Source: Micrasema longulum
Taxonomy: Eukaryota; Arthropoda; Insecta; Trichoptera; Brachycentridae
Assembly: GCA_022494885.1 (NCBI GenBank)
Contig: JAGVSM010003514.1
Location: 96,934 to 160,933, forward strand
Direction of reading: 5' to 3'
DNA: 64,000 nucleotides
Position 1 is the first letter of the stretch. Each line of letters opens with the position of its first letter. This document shows, one piece after another, positions 10,150 through 20,480 of this stretch. The notes beneath the pieces are model-generated. The model did no database searches. It was not told where the DNA came from and was given only the letters and a program-made list of their open reading frames with translations. The translations under genes were made by a program, and so were the position numbers.

Positions 10150-10545
10150 CCCAGCACATCTTGCAGCTAAAGAGCGATTAACATTCTTATTCCTTGTTTC
10201 CAATTATGATATATTTAAATTATAACAGACAAGAGCTAGATTACCGCTCGTCTTGCAGCTACAGAGCGCATGGATACCAAGTAATCTAGCCCCCATTTAC
10301 ATTATGCTTTAATTTGACAATGTAATTCAGTGTTTGAATAATATTAAAATAAAAAATAATGTAAAGAAAACTCATTTTCAAAAATAGTAGTTAAATGATA
10401 ATAAGTCTTGCACCTACTGAACGTATGGACTGTTGAAATTCTTGACCCTATTAACAAAATTTAAGTATTTTATGATTGATAATATTTACATATTGAAGCA
10501 GGATAAAAAATACATTCATCTTGCAGCTACAAAATGCATGGACGA
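10150..10545 (+). repeat. Four dispersed copies of a 20-25 base motif
   Basis: The motif TCTTGCAGCTACAGAGCG plus a GCATGGA-like end occurs at about 10159, 10252, 10406 and 10518 with increasing divergence. The spacing is irregular (about 93, 154 and 112 bp). Intervening DNA is AT-rich. It looks like an old tandem array degraded by indels. Confidence 0.5.
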
Positions 10546-11025
10546 GTAGAACATTAGCAACTTAAAATTATGTCAATAAATTTTCATTAAATAAACATTG
10601 AGCATAGCAAATGATTTGTCAAGTGTTCATGCTTAAAAGTAAATAATAAAAAATAAAGCTCTGCTTCAACATTATGGTTTACAAAATAAATAAAAATATC
10701 CAAAGGGTAACTTTTGTAGATTGTAGATATCATAGTTACTGCCGGACATGTTACTAACAGGCTGCTCGCTGATTCCTGGAAGATGGTATGCATATACATA
10801 TGTGCAGTTACCGAGGGATGATCCATCTTGTTCCAATAACTCGGTGTCCATTTGGTCTGGATTGTTTCGTTTTAAGATAGGTACGCAACATTTAAGCTCA
10901 ATTTATGTTTACTTGAAGGTAGAAGTTTCTGTTTAATAAGTTGCTGTATCATACTTTTTTCATGCAATCCATTTTGTAATTATTTACTAAAACGCAACTA
11001 ACATTTAATACTCAACAAAAATATT
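10546..11025. other. AT-rich stretch, nothing recognised
   Basis: Overlapping open frames of 79 and 62 codons on opposite strands near 10.6-10.9 kb have no family features and are treated as chance. Confidence 0.3.
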
Positions 11026-11029
11026 TCAG

Positions 11030-11445
11030 TCCAACTGGCCCTAAAGGAGTTTGCAATTTAAGCATTGCGTGGATATTGAAAAATATCTTATAGCGCCTCA
11101 ATAAAAGATAACTCCGTTGGGGTTTCCGTTAATCTTCAAGGGTGGCTAAAATGGCCCCGCTGACATCAATAAAACAGCTTTAAACGCCGATGAGTCTTCC
11201 AGTCAGGTGCGTTGCTTTATCGCCAAGAGGGCATACCGTTATCGTTATTGCCTTGTTACGTTATTGAATCGCCGGACTAAAAATCCGAACGTGCCAACAA
11301 ATTGGAGTCGTTATTTCTTAAAGTTTGCCCATAAATCTGGCTAATCCAGCCCGGGAGGTAGTTTACTACAAGGGCCTGACGTATTGGACGGGTTAATCAT
11401 CAAAAGATTGGGACAAGTTTGTCTCTTTTGGGCCGCAAATGAAAT
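11030..11445. promoter_or_regulatory. Repeat-poor island, candidate enhancer
   Basis: The patch has balanced composition and no repeat similarity. It contains several CAATAAA / TTTAT homeodomain-like sites (about 11099 and 11169). There is no long frame on either strand. It stands out as single-copy sequence in a repeat-filled area. A regulatory role is inference. Confidence 0.3.
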
Positions 11446-11740
11446 CAAGCTAAAAAAAAAACCAGTTCACAGGTGCCACAATATGTCTCTAGTCCCAGAA
11501 GTGAGATAATGTGTTAGAAGTGAAAAATGGGACCAACTTTTATTTTGAGTTAGAATTTTGTTTATCAAGTATTATGTCAGCTGATTTTGAAAAATGTTTG
11601 ATGAATGACATTCAAAAAATATCAACTGCTTCGTAAGTTAAACAATAAAACAAATTATATTCGCCCTTAGTGGTTTATGGCGTACTGTAATTGCAGTGTA
11701 TAGAGATATTTTTTATTACAGGGAAGGTAAAATCGTTGTC
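11446..11740. other. AT-rich stretch, nothing recognised
   Basis: No gene or repeat family is visible up to the SINE at 11741. Confidence 0.3.
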
Positions 11741-12009
11741 AGCCTCGTGGCGTTATAGTCAGAGCATTTGCTGACCATGCGAGAGGTCTCGGGTTTGATT
11801 CCCGACATGGTTGACATAAAATATTTATTTAAAAGGGTGTTTTCACACCAGAATATAAGAAGTAGTAGTAGTCCTCAAGCGTAAGACTGATCATCTTACC
11901 TTCATGTAACAAAAATGATCAAGATACGCAGTGATTGATGTACCAATAAAGTGCCCTATGCACCATTAGGTTCGTAAAGAGAATGATGATGATGATGATG
12001 ATGAAAATG
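11741..12009 (+). mobile_element. tRNA-derived SINE, group A, full length
   Basis: The head starts AGCCTCGTGG. The B-box GGTTTGATTCC is at about 11792. The body carries GTAAGACTGATCATCTTACC and CCCTATGCACCATTAGG blocks. The 3' end is a (GAT)n tail at 11982-12005. It is the clearest full copy and defines the family's end. Confidence 0.8.
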
Positions 12010-12011
12010 AT

Positions 12012-12345
12012 TAGTTTTAGATCTAAGTTCGTTGCAACTGAGAGGGAAAACATTTTTCCGAAGAAAATATGGAAGTCTAGGCATTTAAAGGGCGTATGAC
12101 CTGTTTTTGGATAGTTTGAGTGGCCACTTTACTTACTGTGTTACATTTAAATTCTGCCTTCGTTTAAACATCCAAATTTCCTAAAACTCTTCCATCAGTT
12201 GACTTTTTTTAAGTAAATGAGCTGAAACCTTTATCACGTGGATAGAAACTGAACCAATGATGAATTGTAATTGTAGTAGGTGATAATAGGCAACGCCTGA
12301 AAACAATTTTCTAATTTTTATACTTCTTTTACCAGTTAGTTAATT
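12012..12345 (-). mobile_element. Family M repeat, outer arm, reversed
   Basis: Blocks run from GAGAGGGAAAACATTTTT through GGAAGTCTAGGCATTTA and GTGGCCACTTTAC to CTTTTACCAGTTAGTTAATT. This is the reverse complement of 14700-15000 in the copy at 14.5 kb. It abuts the core palindrome at 12350 and the two together make one composite element. Confidence 0.65.
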
Positions 12346-12349
12346 GAAC

Positions 12350-12762
12350 AATGTTTTGAGTATGTCCAAATGTTTGCAGACATGCTAGGGACTTTTATGG
12401 ATCTAAATTTGTTACAACAGAGAGGGAAAACATTTCTGAGAAGGGAATATGGAAGTCCAGGCATATCTCACCCACATGATAAGTTTCAGCTTTTATACTT
12501 AACAAAAGTCAATAGATGAAAGAGATGAGGAATTGTGGATGTTTAAACTAAGACAAAATGATAAATCTTACACAATGTGTAAAGTGACCACTTAAGATAG
12601 CCAATGGCAGGTCATAAGCCTTGTAGATGCTTACACTTCCATATTTCGTTCTGAAAGATGTTTTCCCTTTCTGTTGCAACAAATTTAGATCTAAATAACT
12701 CCCTAGGGAAGAAATTTAGCCTGTCTGCAAGCATTTGGAAATACGCAAAACATTGTTGATAA
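12350..12762. mobile_element. Family M snapback element, core palindrome
   Basis: The left arm from AACAATGTTTTGAGTATGTC and the right arm ending CAAAACATTGTT are reverse complements over about 110 bases. Both include a CAACAGAGAGGGAAAAC block and an AGGGAATATGGAAGTC block. The centre (about 12465-12640) has the body blocks shared with other copies. No protein is encoded, so it resembles a non-autonomous foldback or MITE-like element. Confidence 0.7.
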
Positions 12763-12844
12763 GTTTTATGTTTCAGGTGCTAACCCAAAAACAATGGAAT
12801 ATTTCAGTGAAGAACCACTTTTAAAACCTATATAATATGTAACA

Positions 12845-12930
12845 CGTCTACACTTCCAGGGATGGAACCTAGGATCTCACGCGTGGTAGACAAACGCAAA
12901 CGTGACAACTACTACGCTACAAAGTAGATT
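12845..12930 (-). mobile_element. tRNA-like SINE head, group A/C
   Basis: On the minus strand an A-box-like GTAGCGTAGTAGTTG and a B-box-like AGGTTCCATCCCT are spaced as in a tRNA. The body cannot be followed. It may be a head-only copy. Confidence 0.5.
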
Positions 12931-13878
12931 TATGTCTACTCGATATTCCTTTCGAGGAATTTTATGTAATTGTTGCTGATATTTTTAACATAAAGTATAG
13001 TTTATATTAATCAACATTATTTTTTTATTCTTAAGATTGTGAACGGTTAGTTTAATTTGTCAAATTATAGTGCTTTCTATATTTATTTTTGTATGTGTAC
13101 TTTTTATTGTGTAACATATTTAGGTGTTTGATTCATTTTTTATTATTTTTGATTATTATTACTATGACTATTTTTAATTTTTTCTTCGATATAAAAGAAT
13201 TTTATTGCTCTTTGTATTTTATATATTCATATTTTGTACCTTTTCAAAAGCGAAACAAATCATTTTCTTTTTAAAATTTTATATGAACACATTGTTTAAA
13301 TTTAAATTTAAATTTTGTATTGATATTTTTATTTTATTTTTATAGTCTCTATTTAAGCATGTTCTTCATATGAAACTGCTGTGTTTTAGTATTTATGTAA
13401 CATAATTTTATTTTTTTCATTACATGGAAGTGTTGATATTCTATTAAATATGTATTTCTGCATGGTAAAAGGCACTGCGTACCGTGTATATAAATAAATA
13501 AACACAAAAAAAAATACGCTAACTCTTTGATTAACCAATTGAACAATTTTTTTTAATAAAAAAAGGTGAAGGTGTGTGGCTGTAGATTTTTTTATTTATT
13601 TACAGCATGTGACAACAAAATATTTTTTAAAAATTAAATTACAAATTTAAAAGCTTCAATTAAATTGATTTAACAATAAAATCACTATGTAAAGCGCCCT
13701 TGAGGTATTTTATTAAGAAAATGGCTCTATTTAAGTTATCCATAATAATAATAATAATTAGTTTATTGCGCATTATTTGAGACATAAGTCTCAACTCCAT
13801 GAGACTAAAAGTCCTGTGTTGACATGAGACGAGCAATAAGTTGACACAGACATTAATTCCAATTAAATAAATAAATAA
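12931..13878. other. Very AT-rich stretch, nothing recognised
   Basis: Long A/T runs give several chance frames of 60-90 codons on both strands, all rich in F, I, Y and K. No repeat family is seen. Confidence 0.35.
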
Positions 13879-13879
13879 A

Positions 13880-13940
13880 ATCAGACTTCCATATTCCCTT
13901 CTTAAAAATGTTTTCCCTCTCTGTTGCAATAAATTCAAAC
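13880..13940 (+). mobile_element. Family M fragment
   Basis: Only the ACTTCCATATTCCCTTCT and TTTTCCCTCTCTGTTGC blocks remain, ending in AATAAATTCAAA. It is a truncated copy. Confidence 0.6.
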
Positions 13941-14019
13941 AAAAAATAATGAAAATTGAAGATCCTCAAATTAAATGTTTATGCTGCGATTAATCTAACA
14001 AAGGGACTATTAAGCGTAT

Positions 14020-14370
14020 TCAGAGTGTACGTAAGCGTACCTTGAAAGATTCCTTCAAAGTTTACCTAGTCCGAAGTGGCTGTGAGGGTCTCTCCTCGCT
14101 GGTTCGGAAGACTCTCAAACTCCCCCATAGTGGACACGAATCGAAAGGGATGAGGGGGTGAAAGAGTGAGGTGGATGGCGGTCAGAAGCCAAGAATGCGG
14201 GCTTCCTCACAATGCTCTCCCTCGGGGTAAGACGGCGCTAAGGAAGTGGCGGAATATTGTATGGATCTCGCAAGCACAAAGCAAATAACCGCTAAATATG
14301 CGGGCGATTTTCCGGAAACCTTGCAACGCTCCAGGTCGTTATGAATATACCCGGGTATAGTAATGCATGC
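14020..14370. promoter_or_regulatory. GC-rich repeat-poor island
   Basis: Composition is clearly above background from about 14020 to 14350, with no repeat similarity and no long frame. It is a candidate conserved noncoding or promoter-like element. No core promoter motif can be assigned. Confidence 0.25.
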
Positions 14371-14471
14371 ATTTGTTCGTTTTGTTTTATTTTTCGTTTA
14401 AGTACTGCCTTTATGAAGTGGTTGGAGTAGCAAAACCGGTGGCTAGGTTTAATAAATTAATACATAAATCA

Positions 14472-15020
14472 TAACAATGTTTGATTATGTCCAAATGCTT
14501 GCAGACTGGCTGGATTTCATCCCTAGTGGCCACTTAAACCAGCCAATGACAGGTCATAAGCCCTGTAAATGCCTAGACTTCCATATTCCCTTCTCGAAAA
14601 CTTTTTCCCTCTCTGTTGAAACAAATTTAAATACGAACAACTCCCTAGGGATGAAATCCAGCCAGTCTGCAAGCATTTGGACATAATCAAACATTGTTGA
14701 ATTACTACCTGGTAAAAGAAGAAGTATAAAAATTGGAAAATTGTTTCCAGGCGTTGCCTAGTAGGTGATTTGGTTCAGCCGGATGGATCTCACCCACGTG
14801 ATAAAGGTTTCAGCTCTTTTACTTCACAAAAGTCAACAGATGGAAGAGTTGAGGAAGTGTGAATGTTCAAACATGGGCAGAATGGTGAATGTTACACACA
14901 GTGTGTAAAGTGGCCACTTAAACCAGCCAATGACAGGTCATAAGCCCTGTAAATGCCTAGACTTCCATATTCCCTTCTCGAAAACTTTTTCCCTCTCTGT
15001 TGAAATAAATTTAAACATAA
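14472..15020 (+). mobile_element. Family M snapback element, second copy
   Basis: A 50-base arm at 14475-14525 (starting AATGTTTGATTATGTCC) is repeated in reverse at 14647-14697 almost without mismatch. An outer arm (14700-15010) follows with the CTGGTAAAAGAAGAAG, GTTCAGCCGGATGGATCTC and GGCCACTTAAACCAGCCAA blocks. The last block occurs twice (about 14528 and 14906). The internal 130-base segment is therefore duplicated within the element. Confidence 0.75.
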
Positions 15021-15039
15021 ATCATAACGCCAAAAAGCA

Positions 15040-15240
15040 AGGTAACGCTCCAAATCATTTAGGTATTTTTTTATTAAAATAATTAAAAATACTGTGTTTA
15101 GTTTCATTCCGCATTCATTTATAATTTTCACCAGTGGCCGGGTTTTGTCGTAACCGATATCGTAAGATTGGATGTCATCAATATTCTAATCGCTGTAATT
15201 AAAATGCAGTTCTGCCAAGAAAAGTCTGCAGAAAAACCTA
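15040..15240 (-). mobile_element. HHR-a repeat, decayed copy
   Basis: This is similar by eye to 8400-8665 across the ribozyme and both flanks. On the minus strand the core reads CTTACGA instead of CTGACGA and CAAA instead of GAAA (about 15165-15142), so the hammerhead is inactivated. The 5' side joins directly to the family M element. Confidence 0.55.
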
Positions 15241-15579
15241 ATATTCTTTAAGCCTAGATTTTATTTGTGCTTTTGAAAGTAATTATTTTTAAATAATCTA
15301 AAAATTAGTAAAACTATTGTAAACAGATTCCATGGGTAGTTTTGTTTTTCTTTAGATAAACTTTTCATTATATTAGATAAAAACACACCAGTTGAAAGTG
15401 TTAGACAATACATTTTATTATTTTTTAAATTTGTATTTTAAATTAAACAGCGCACAAAAAATAAAATAATGTAACAAGTTTATTACAGTAAAAAACAAGG
15501 CCAACGATATGATTGCGCTTTTAAAATATTTGTAGCAAAATAAAATATAAAGATAATAAAGGTGTACATGTGTACAGGT
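15241..15579. other. AT-rich stretch, nothing recognised
   Basis: No gene or repeat family is visible before the SINE at 15580. Confidence 0.3.
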
Positions 15580-15776
15580 GGCGGCCTCCGTGGTGTAGTG
15601 GTCAAGACGCTTGACTCACAGACGGAAGGTTCCGGGTTCGATTCCCGGTGAGAACACAAAAATTAAAAATGTGATTTTTCTCAAGCCTGGGTGTTCTGTG
15701 ATGTAATTCACCGCTGTAATTGGGCCTTCTGGCCTGTAAAATAAAAAATAAAATAAAATAAAATAAAAATAAATTT
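15580..15776 (+). mobile_element. tRNA-derived SINE, group E, well-kept copy
   Basis: The A-box TGGTGTAGTGG is at about 15591-15601 and a perfect B-box GGTTCGATTCC at 15635-15645. The body carries AAGCCTGGGTGTTCTGTG and AATTGGGCCTTCTGGCCTGT blocks, then an (AAAAT)n tail at 15738-15776. Retained boxes and a clean tail make it probably the youngest SINE in the window. The head does not fold as a full cloverleaf. Confidence 0.85.
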
Positions 15777-15954
15777 GTTAAATGTGTTTGCCCGTGTGTA
15801 TGTGTACCTGTATATTTGTGCATGTGGGTATTGGCGCGTGTTTGGATTTAGAACACCTGATTGTGTTGGTTAATAGGGCAAAGTTAGTTAAAATAAATAA
15901 ATATAAGCTTAACCTTCTCTACTTCTCTACTCGTATGAAAGTATCGGCAATAAC

Positions 15955-16090
15955 AGTTATGATGGCTGGTTTGAGTGGCCACTTTACACACTGTGTAACA
16001 ATCCAATGTCAGGTAATAAGCTCTGTAAATGCTAGGCCTCTATATTCCCTTAAAAATGCTCTCCATCTGTGTTGTAATATGCTTAGCAAT
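15955..16090. mobile_element. Family M fragment
   Basis: The blocks GGCTGGTTTGAGTGGCCACT, then CACACTGTGTAAC, then TATATTCCCTTAAAAATG appear in mixed orientation relative to other copies. This suggests a rearranged or collapsed palindrome. Confidence 0.55.
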
Positions 16091-16372
16091 AATAATTAAC
16101 AACAAAGTAACGTAAAATAAATAATAGTTACAAACGACACAATATTAAAATTAAAAAATAACAATCCAAATAGAAGAAAAAACATAAAATACTTTAAACA
16201 ACAATTAAACAATATGATACAAGTTATACTTGAAAGCTTTTCGAATGTGAAATATTTGTATATTTTTAACTTTGATGCCTTTATAATTTGTATATCCGAT
16301 TAAAGCTCCTGTATATTTTTGAACAACTCAGTTTTCATGTACAATTTATGGATTTTTAACTTCATGGTAGAA
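16091..16372. other. AT-rich spacer
   Basis: Nothing is recognised here. Confidence 0.3.
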
Positions 16373-16374
16373 CA

Positions 16375-16932
16375 TAATTTAACAATGTTTGAGTATGTCC
16401 AAATGCTTGCAAACTGGCTGGATTACCTCCTTAAGGAATTATTCATATTTAAAGACCACTTAAACCAGCCAATAATAGGTCATAATCCCTATAAATGCCT
16501 AGACTTCCATATTCCCTTCTCAAAAATGTTTTCCCTCTCTGTTGAAATAAATTTAAATATGAATAACTCCCTAGGGAGGAAATTCAGCTAGTCTGCAATC
16601 ATTTGGGCATACTCAAATATTGTTGAATTAACTACCTGGTAAAAGAAGAAGTATAAAAATTTAAAAACATTTTTCATGTGTTGCCTAGTAGTTTTTTTGG
16701 TTCAGCCGGATGAATCTCACCCACTTGATAAAGGTTTCAGCTTTTTTACTTCGCAAAAGTCAACAGATGGAAGAGTTGAGGAAATGTGGATGATCAAACA
16801 TGGAAAGAATGGTGAATGTTACACAGTGTGTAAAATGGCCACTTAAACCAGCCAATGACAAGGCATACGCCCTGTAAATGCCTAGACTTCCATATTCCTT
16901 TCTCAAAAATGTTTTCTCTCTCTGTTGAAATA
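16375..16932 (+). mobile_element. Family M snapback element, third copy
   Basis: It has the same layout as 14472-15020. The arm at about 16381-16432 (AACAATGTTTGAGTATGTCC) returns inverted at about 16570-16627. The GGTAAAAGAAGAAG, TTCAGCCGGATGAATCTC and GCCACTTAAACCAGCC blocks follow, and the end is a TTTTCTCTCTCTGTTG block. The parallel structure shows that the internal duplication is a property of the family. Confidence 0.75.
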
Positions 16933-17640
16933 ACATAATTTACTTTATAAATATTTGCCGAATGAAAAATGTATAGTTAACGCTTAAAAAACGGTTGAGT
17001 AACACACGGTTTATTTAGAGAAAGGCTTTAAATAAAATGAGGTCAAGAAAAGATAATTATAATGGATTTGGCTGAAAGAAAGCTAGAACATGGAAGGTGT
17101 TTTTTAAGACAAGTTTATCAAAAGAGCTAACGAGGTACTATTCAAATGTTTCAATTAACATGGCCAAGTATGGAACAATGAAAACGATTTGGGTCAAACT
17201 GCGAGGTTGCCATAAGAAATGCTGAATTAAAAGATCCGTTTAATATTTGTGAAATTAAATTCATTAATTATTTGTGTTGTTTAAATCAATATCAGATACG
17301 TTTTAAGAACTTTTTTTTTTATTTTGGGTCGTAATTGCTTTGGGTTCTAAGACCATTTTCAAACCAACAAATAATACTTGAAAATATATTTATTGAAAAT
17401 TCTTATGTATCCATGTGCAATAATGTTGAAAAAATAGTAAATTTCCGAAAACGGTTCAAGAGTTAAACAACGTTTTAGACAAGTTTTACATTTTTTTTTT
17501 AACTAAGAGAATTTAAAAATAAAATATTAATATTGTTCTCATTAAATACATTTTTTAAATGCTTTAAAGTATTTTTTTGACTAAATAAATGTATTAATAA
17601 ATTAAAATTTAGTCCAATAATGTTTAAAATAGAACAACTC
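16933..17640. other. AT-rich stretch, nothing recognised
   Basis: No gene, SINE head or strong inverted repeat is identified. Confidence 0.3.
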
Positions 17641-17644
17641 CATA

Positions 17645-18042
17645 CAGTTATGCAGAAAGCAGCTAGTCAACAATTTCGAAAAAAATAGATATTGATAATA
17701 TTGGGTGCAGTGAGGTCAATTATATGTCCTGCTAAAACAGCCAGACCACTTTCATAAAAAAATAATTTTAATCACCTTCTGAAAATGGTGTCCATAACAA
17801 AAACGGCATTTCTCAATTTGCAGAAAACACCCACAGCACTAGAAAATCTTTAAAACTGGTCATATTATATACATAATTAAATTCTTGTTTGTAATGTAAA
17901 AAAACAATTCATTTCTTGTTTATCATTTGTTAAAAGTCAAAAACATTCCAACTGTTGGGTAGATTTGTTTATTCATTATTTTCACAAAGGTGCTATTTTC
18001 TCAGTTTCATTTTTCTATGGCTGGCTGCTTTCTGCATAGTTA
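17645..18042. repeat. Inverted-repeat pair, possible MITE
   Basis: The bases at 17645-17665 (containing TGCAGAAAGCAGCTA) are the near-perfect reverse complement of 18022-18042. The 400-bp unit lies immediately upstream of the LINE relic. No flanking duplication is clear. Confidence 0.45.
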
Positions 18043-18045
18043 CGT

Positions 18046-18540
18046 CAATTATATATATTATTCTCGTCCGCTGCATACTAGAATACTGTTCCGTAATTTG
18101 GGACCCTTATGAGTCAAACCACATCTTTGAAATAGAAAAGGTTCAAAAGCAATTTTCGCGATACTTATATCTTAAAGAAAATATTAATTATCCATTCTTG
18201 TATCCATCATTATTTCTATCAGGGATGCTGGATTACAACACCCTTAAATCTTGTCGTCAATTTTTTCTCGGAAAACATTTCTATAAGCTGATTTTTGGGA
18301 GTATATATAATCCAAATATACTGAAAGAAATCAGTTTGTGTGTTCCTAATTATCATTATAGAGCTAGAGCTTTTGCTAAAAATATGGATCTATTTTTCTG
18401 TTCATATCGGCAGTTAAGCAGCTATCCGCTTACTATTCATGAATTTCTTACTTATTTTTACAGTCTGCATTGAGTTAAATGTGATGAGTTAAACAGCCCG
18501 TAGAGTCATGCATACTAAATTGTCAAATAAATAAATATAT
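18046..18540 (+). mobile_element. Non-LTR retrotransposon relic, reverse transcriptase C-terminus
   Basis: The frame is open from 17955 to 18473. From about 18048 the product has LVRCILEYCSVIWDPY, then IEKVQKQFSRYLYLK. This is the conserved pattern after the RT palm in jockey/CR1-type elements, where viWdPy precedes IE+vQ++F. A short 3' UTR and an AATAAATAAATA tail follow at about 18520-18540. It is the most intact TE protein segment here, about 140 codons without a stop. It is 5' truncated, as is usual for LINE insertions. Confidence 0.7.
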
Positions 18541-19190
18541 ATGTGTCGAATGTTTACAAAAAGTTGGAAAATTGATTGGAATACGCCGGAATAAACTTGC
18601 GTTTTATGGGTTTGGCTTTTTTATGATGAAGGGCAGTATGTACATAAACTACGATATTAACATGTTGGTAGTTCATCATTATTATTCTATGCACACCCAG
18701 TGGTGCATAAAACACACCATTGACACTGAAATCGCAGCATATCTGAATCATTTTGCTACGTGGATGTCTCTAGTTGATTATATCTGAATCCAAGTAAGTG
18801 AAAAATTCACCTACGTCTTTTCCGTAATCCATTGAAGTACATATTTTGTACTTCTGGATTACCCTCTTACAGCTCAAAGATATCGAAGCTACAGGATTAC
18901 ATAGAGCTCTTTCGGGCAGCTTTTATGGTTCGGCAACAAGCAATTTCTCATAGTATTTTAGCACCGCCAAAGAGACTTAAGTCTTCAGAGGCGGTATGCG
19001 GTATGTGGTGGGCAAGCGGTTACGTGAACGATGTGCAAAAAAAATAGAATTTACAACGTGATCCAATCAAAAAAATTATTACAATAAATTTAAATTAAAC
19101 AATAAATAGACTATGAGCAAAACATCCATTCATGAAGTTTTAAAATAATCAATTGCTAGATGATTTGATGGATCAACATTATTATAAAAT
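18541..19190. other. Unassigned stretch with two palindromes
   Basis: A hairpin pairs 18824-18840 with 18848-18862 (GTAATCC...GGATTAC). A second nested palindrome lies at 18963-18995: ACCGCC and GGCGGT flank a perfect AGACTT/AAGTCT core. No coding family is recognised. Confidence 0.4.
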
Positions 19191-19194
19191 CCCT

Positions 19195-19445
19195 TATCCG
19201 CAACAGGTGGAGCATGGTACTGCATTGCTATCCATCCGAGTTGCAGCGAATTTGGATAATTTTCGTTCCATGGAAGAAAGGTTATTCGTCTTACTCTGGC
19301 GGCGCCAGTCCAGTAGGTAATAATGAAAGATTGCAGTGAACAACTACCTTGGACTAATATTTCACAACCCTTTTGCTAGGAATCGAACCCAAGATCTCAA
19401 AAATGGTAGGCGAACACGGCAACCCGTTTACAGCGAAGCAGACTT
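19195..19445 (-). mobile_element. tRNA-derived SINE, group A relative, diverged
   Basis: On the minus strand the head has a B-box GGGTTCGATTCC (about 19392-19381). The body includes a GGCGCCAGTCCAGTAGG stretch resembling the group A ACTGGTACG...CCCTGG region, and a CATGGTACTGCATTG end. Divergence is high. Confidence 0.55.
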
Positions 19446-19517
19446 ATTTCCACTTAATTTCGTTCTTCAGGGTTTTGGTTCTACTTCCAGCAATATTTGA
19501 CAATACTGACTTTTTTG

Positions 19518-19566
19518 TGGATATTTCTATATATATATATATACATTTATATATATATTTATTTCT
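19518..19566. repeat. TA-rich microsatellite
   Basis: (TA)n with interruptions occurs at 19528-19562. The overlapping 71- and 82-codon frames are products of this repeat. Confidence 0.6.
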
Positions 19567-19964
19567 ATATGGATATCTTGTTCTCTAGAGCTAAGAATTT
19601 CGATAAAACTATCGATACAATTTTATGGTTTAGTTTTAATTTGTCTTGTTTGACGAAAGAGCGCTTTTGCCTTACCATTTACTTTACTCGTAAATTGTTT
19701 ACAACCTTTTTCAAATTTTGTGTTCATTACCAACTTTTTAAATAATATATATTGCTTTATCCAAATTTTGGTGCTGTGTCAAACTCTTATTATATTCATC
19801 CGGTCTGTCCCTAAATTAAATGCTTACCTGATGTTACTTTTTCTCGAAAACCTTAGAAAAATAAAAAACGTAAAAAAATGTATGAAAATTTAAAGTGTTG
19901 TACACAATTTACCGTTACTGAAGATGCATATTTAGATGAAAACACTCGCTGGTCAAACAAAATA

Positions 19965-20057
19965 AAGTAAAACTTAACCATCTATTAATTTTTTTTAATA
20001 CCAAGGCTGCATTCTATGCACTATTGGGTAAAAATAGGGAAATGATGATGATTTTAC
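19965..20057 (+). mobile_element. SINE group A, 3' end only
   Basis: CATTCTATGCACTATTGGG and a short GATGATGAT tail match the group A 3' terminus. The head is missing. Upstream, CTGAAGATGCAT...GATGAAAAC (about 19918-19945) faintly resembles a hammerhead core but does not form a convincing stem II. Confidence 0.45.
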
Positions 20058-20069
20058 TGCGGTTTATTT

Positions 20070-20480
20070 GCCGTCTTGAGAAATATAATACCCGCTGCTT
20101 TTGTAAAACATTTAAATTATTTCAAACTTAAGCGAAACAGAACAATTGAATATCTCATTCCTAGGACCCTCGGCGACCCGATTATCAAGGCGTCCATTAG
20201 AAAACTAGCGGCGAGCGTGAATTATAACAGAGTTAGCTATAAAACAAGCCGGGACAATCCATTCCCGATGAAACTCTCTCCCCTCCTAAGCGCTAAACAA
20301 TTTTCCCAGAGAACAGGAAAAGGTGGGAAGCAGGTAGAAGTTTGTCACAGCCCATCCGGAAAGTGCTTGGCGAGAGTGCGGCCGACCAAAACTACACCAT
20401 ACTTTATTGCCAACTTGCTAAGTGTGACGGAAATAAATAGATAGAGATGGGACACGCGAGATCAAGTCGATTTAATACAC
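20070..20480 (+). other. Repeat-poor island with a 122-codon open frame
   Basis: The frame 20076-20444 is the second longest plus-strand frame outside TE relics (MRNIIPAAFVKHLNYF... to ...SVTEINR). It is basic and has no recognised domain. Composition is higher in GC than the flanks. Because the start lies in AT-rich DNA and no splice or polyadenylation context is convincing, a conserved noncoding element is at least as likely as a gene. Confidence 0.2.

Noticed and set aside
10150..10545. CRISPR-like spaced repeats
   Set aside because: Spacing is irregular, repeats are degenerate, and the DNA is eukaryotic.
13089..13938. Membrane-protein-like frames rich in F, I, Y and L
   Set aside because: Such frames are expected by chance in very AT-rich DNA; no start context, conserved motif or splice structure supports them.
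15580..15655. Functional tRNA gene
   Set aside because: A and B boxes are excellent, but the acceptor stem does not pair, a SINE body and (AAAAT)n tail follow, and other copies share the body.
19905..19960. Additional hammerhead ribozyme
   Set aside because: CTGAAGA and a GAAAA-like string are present, but stem II is only three base pairs and stem I does not form.
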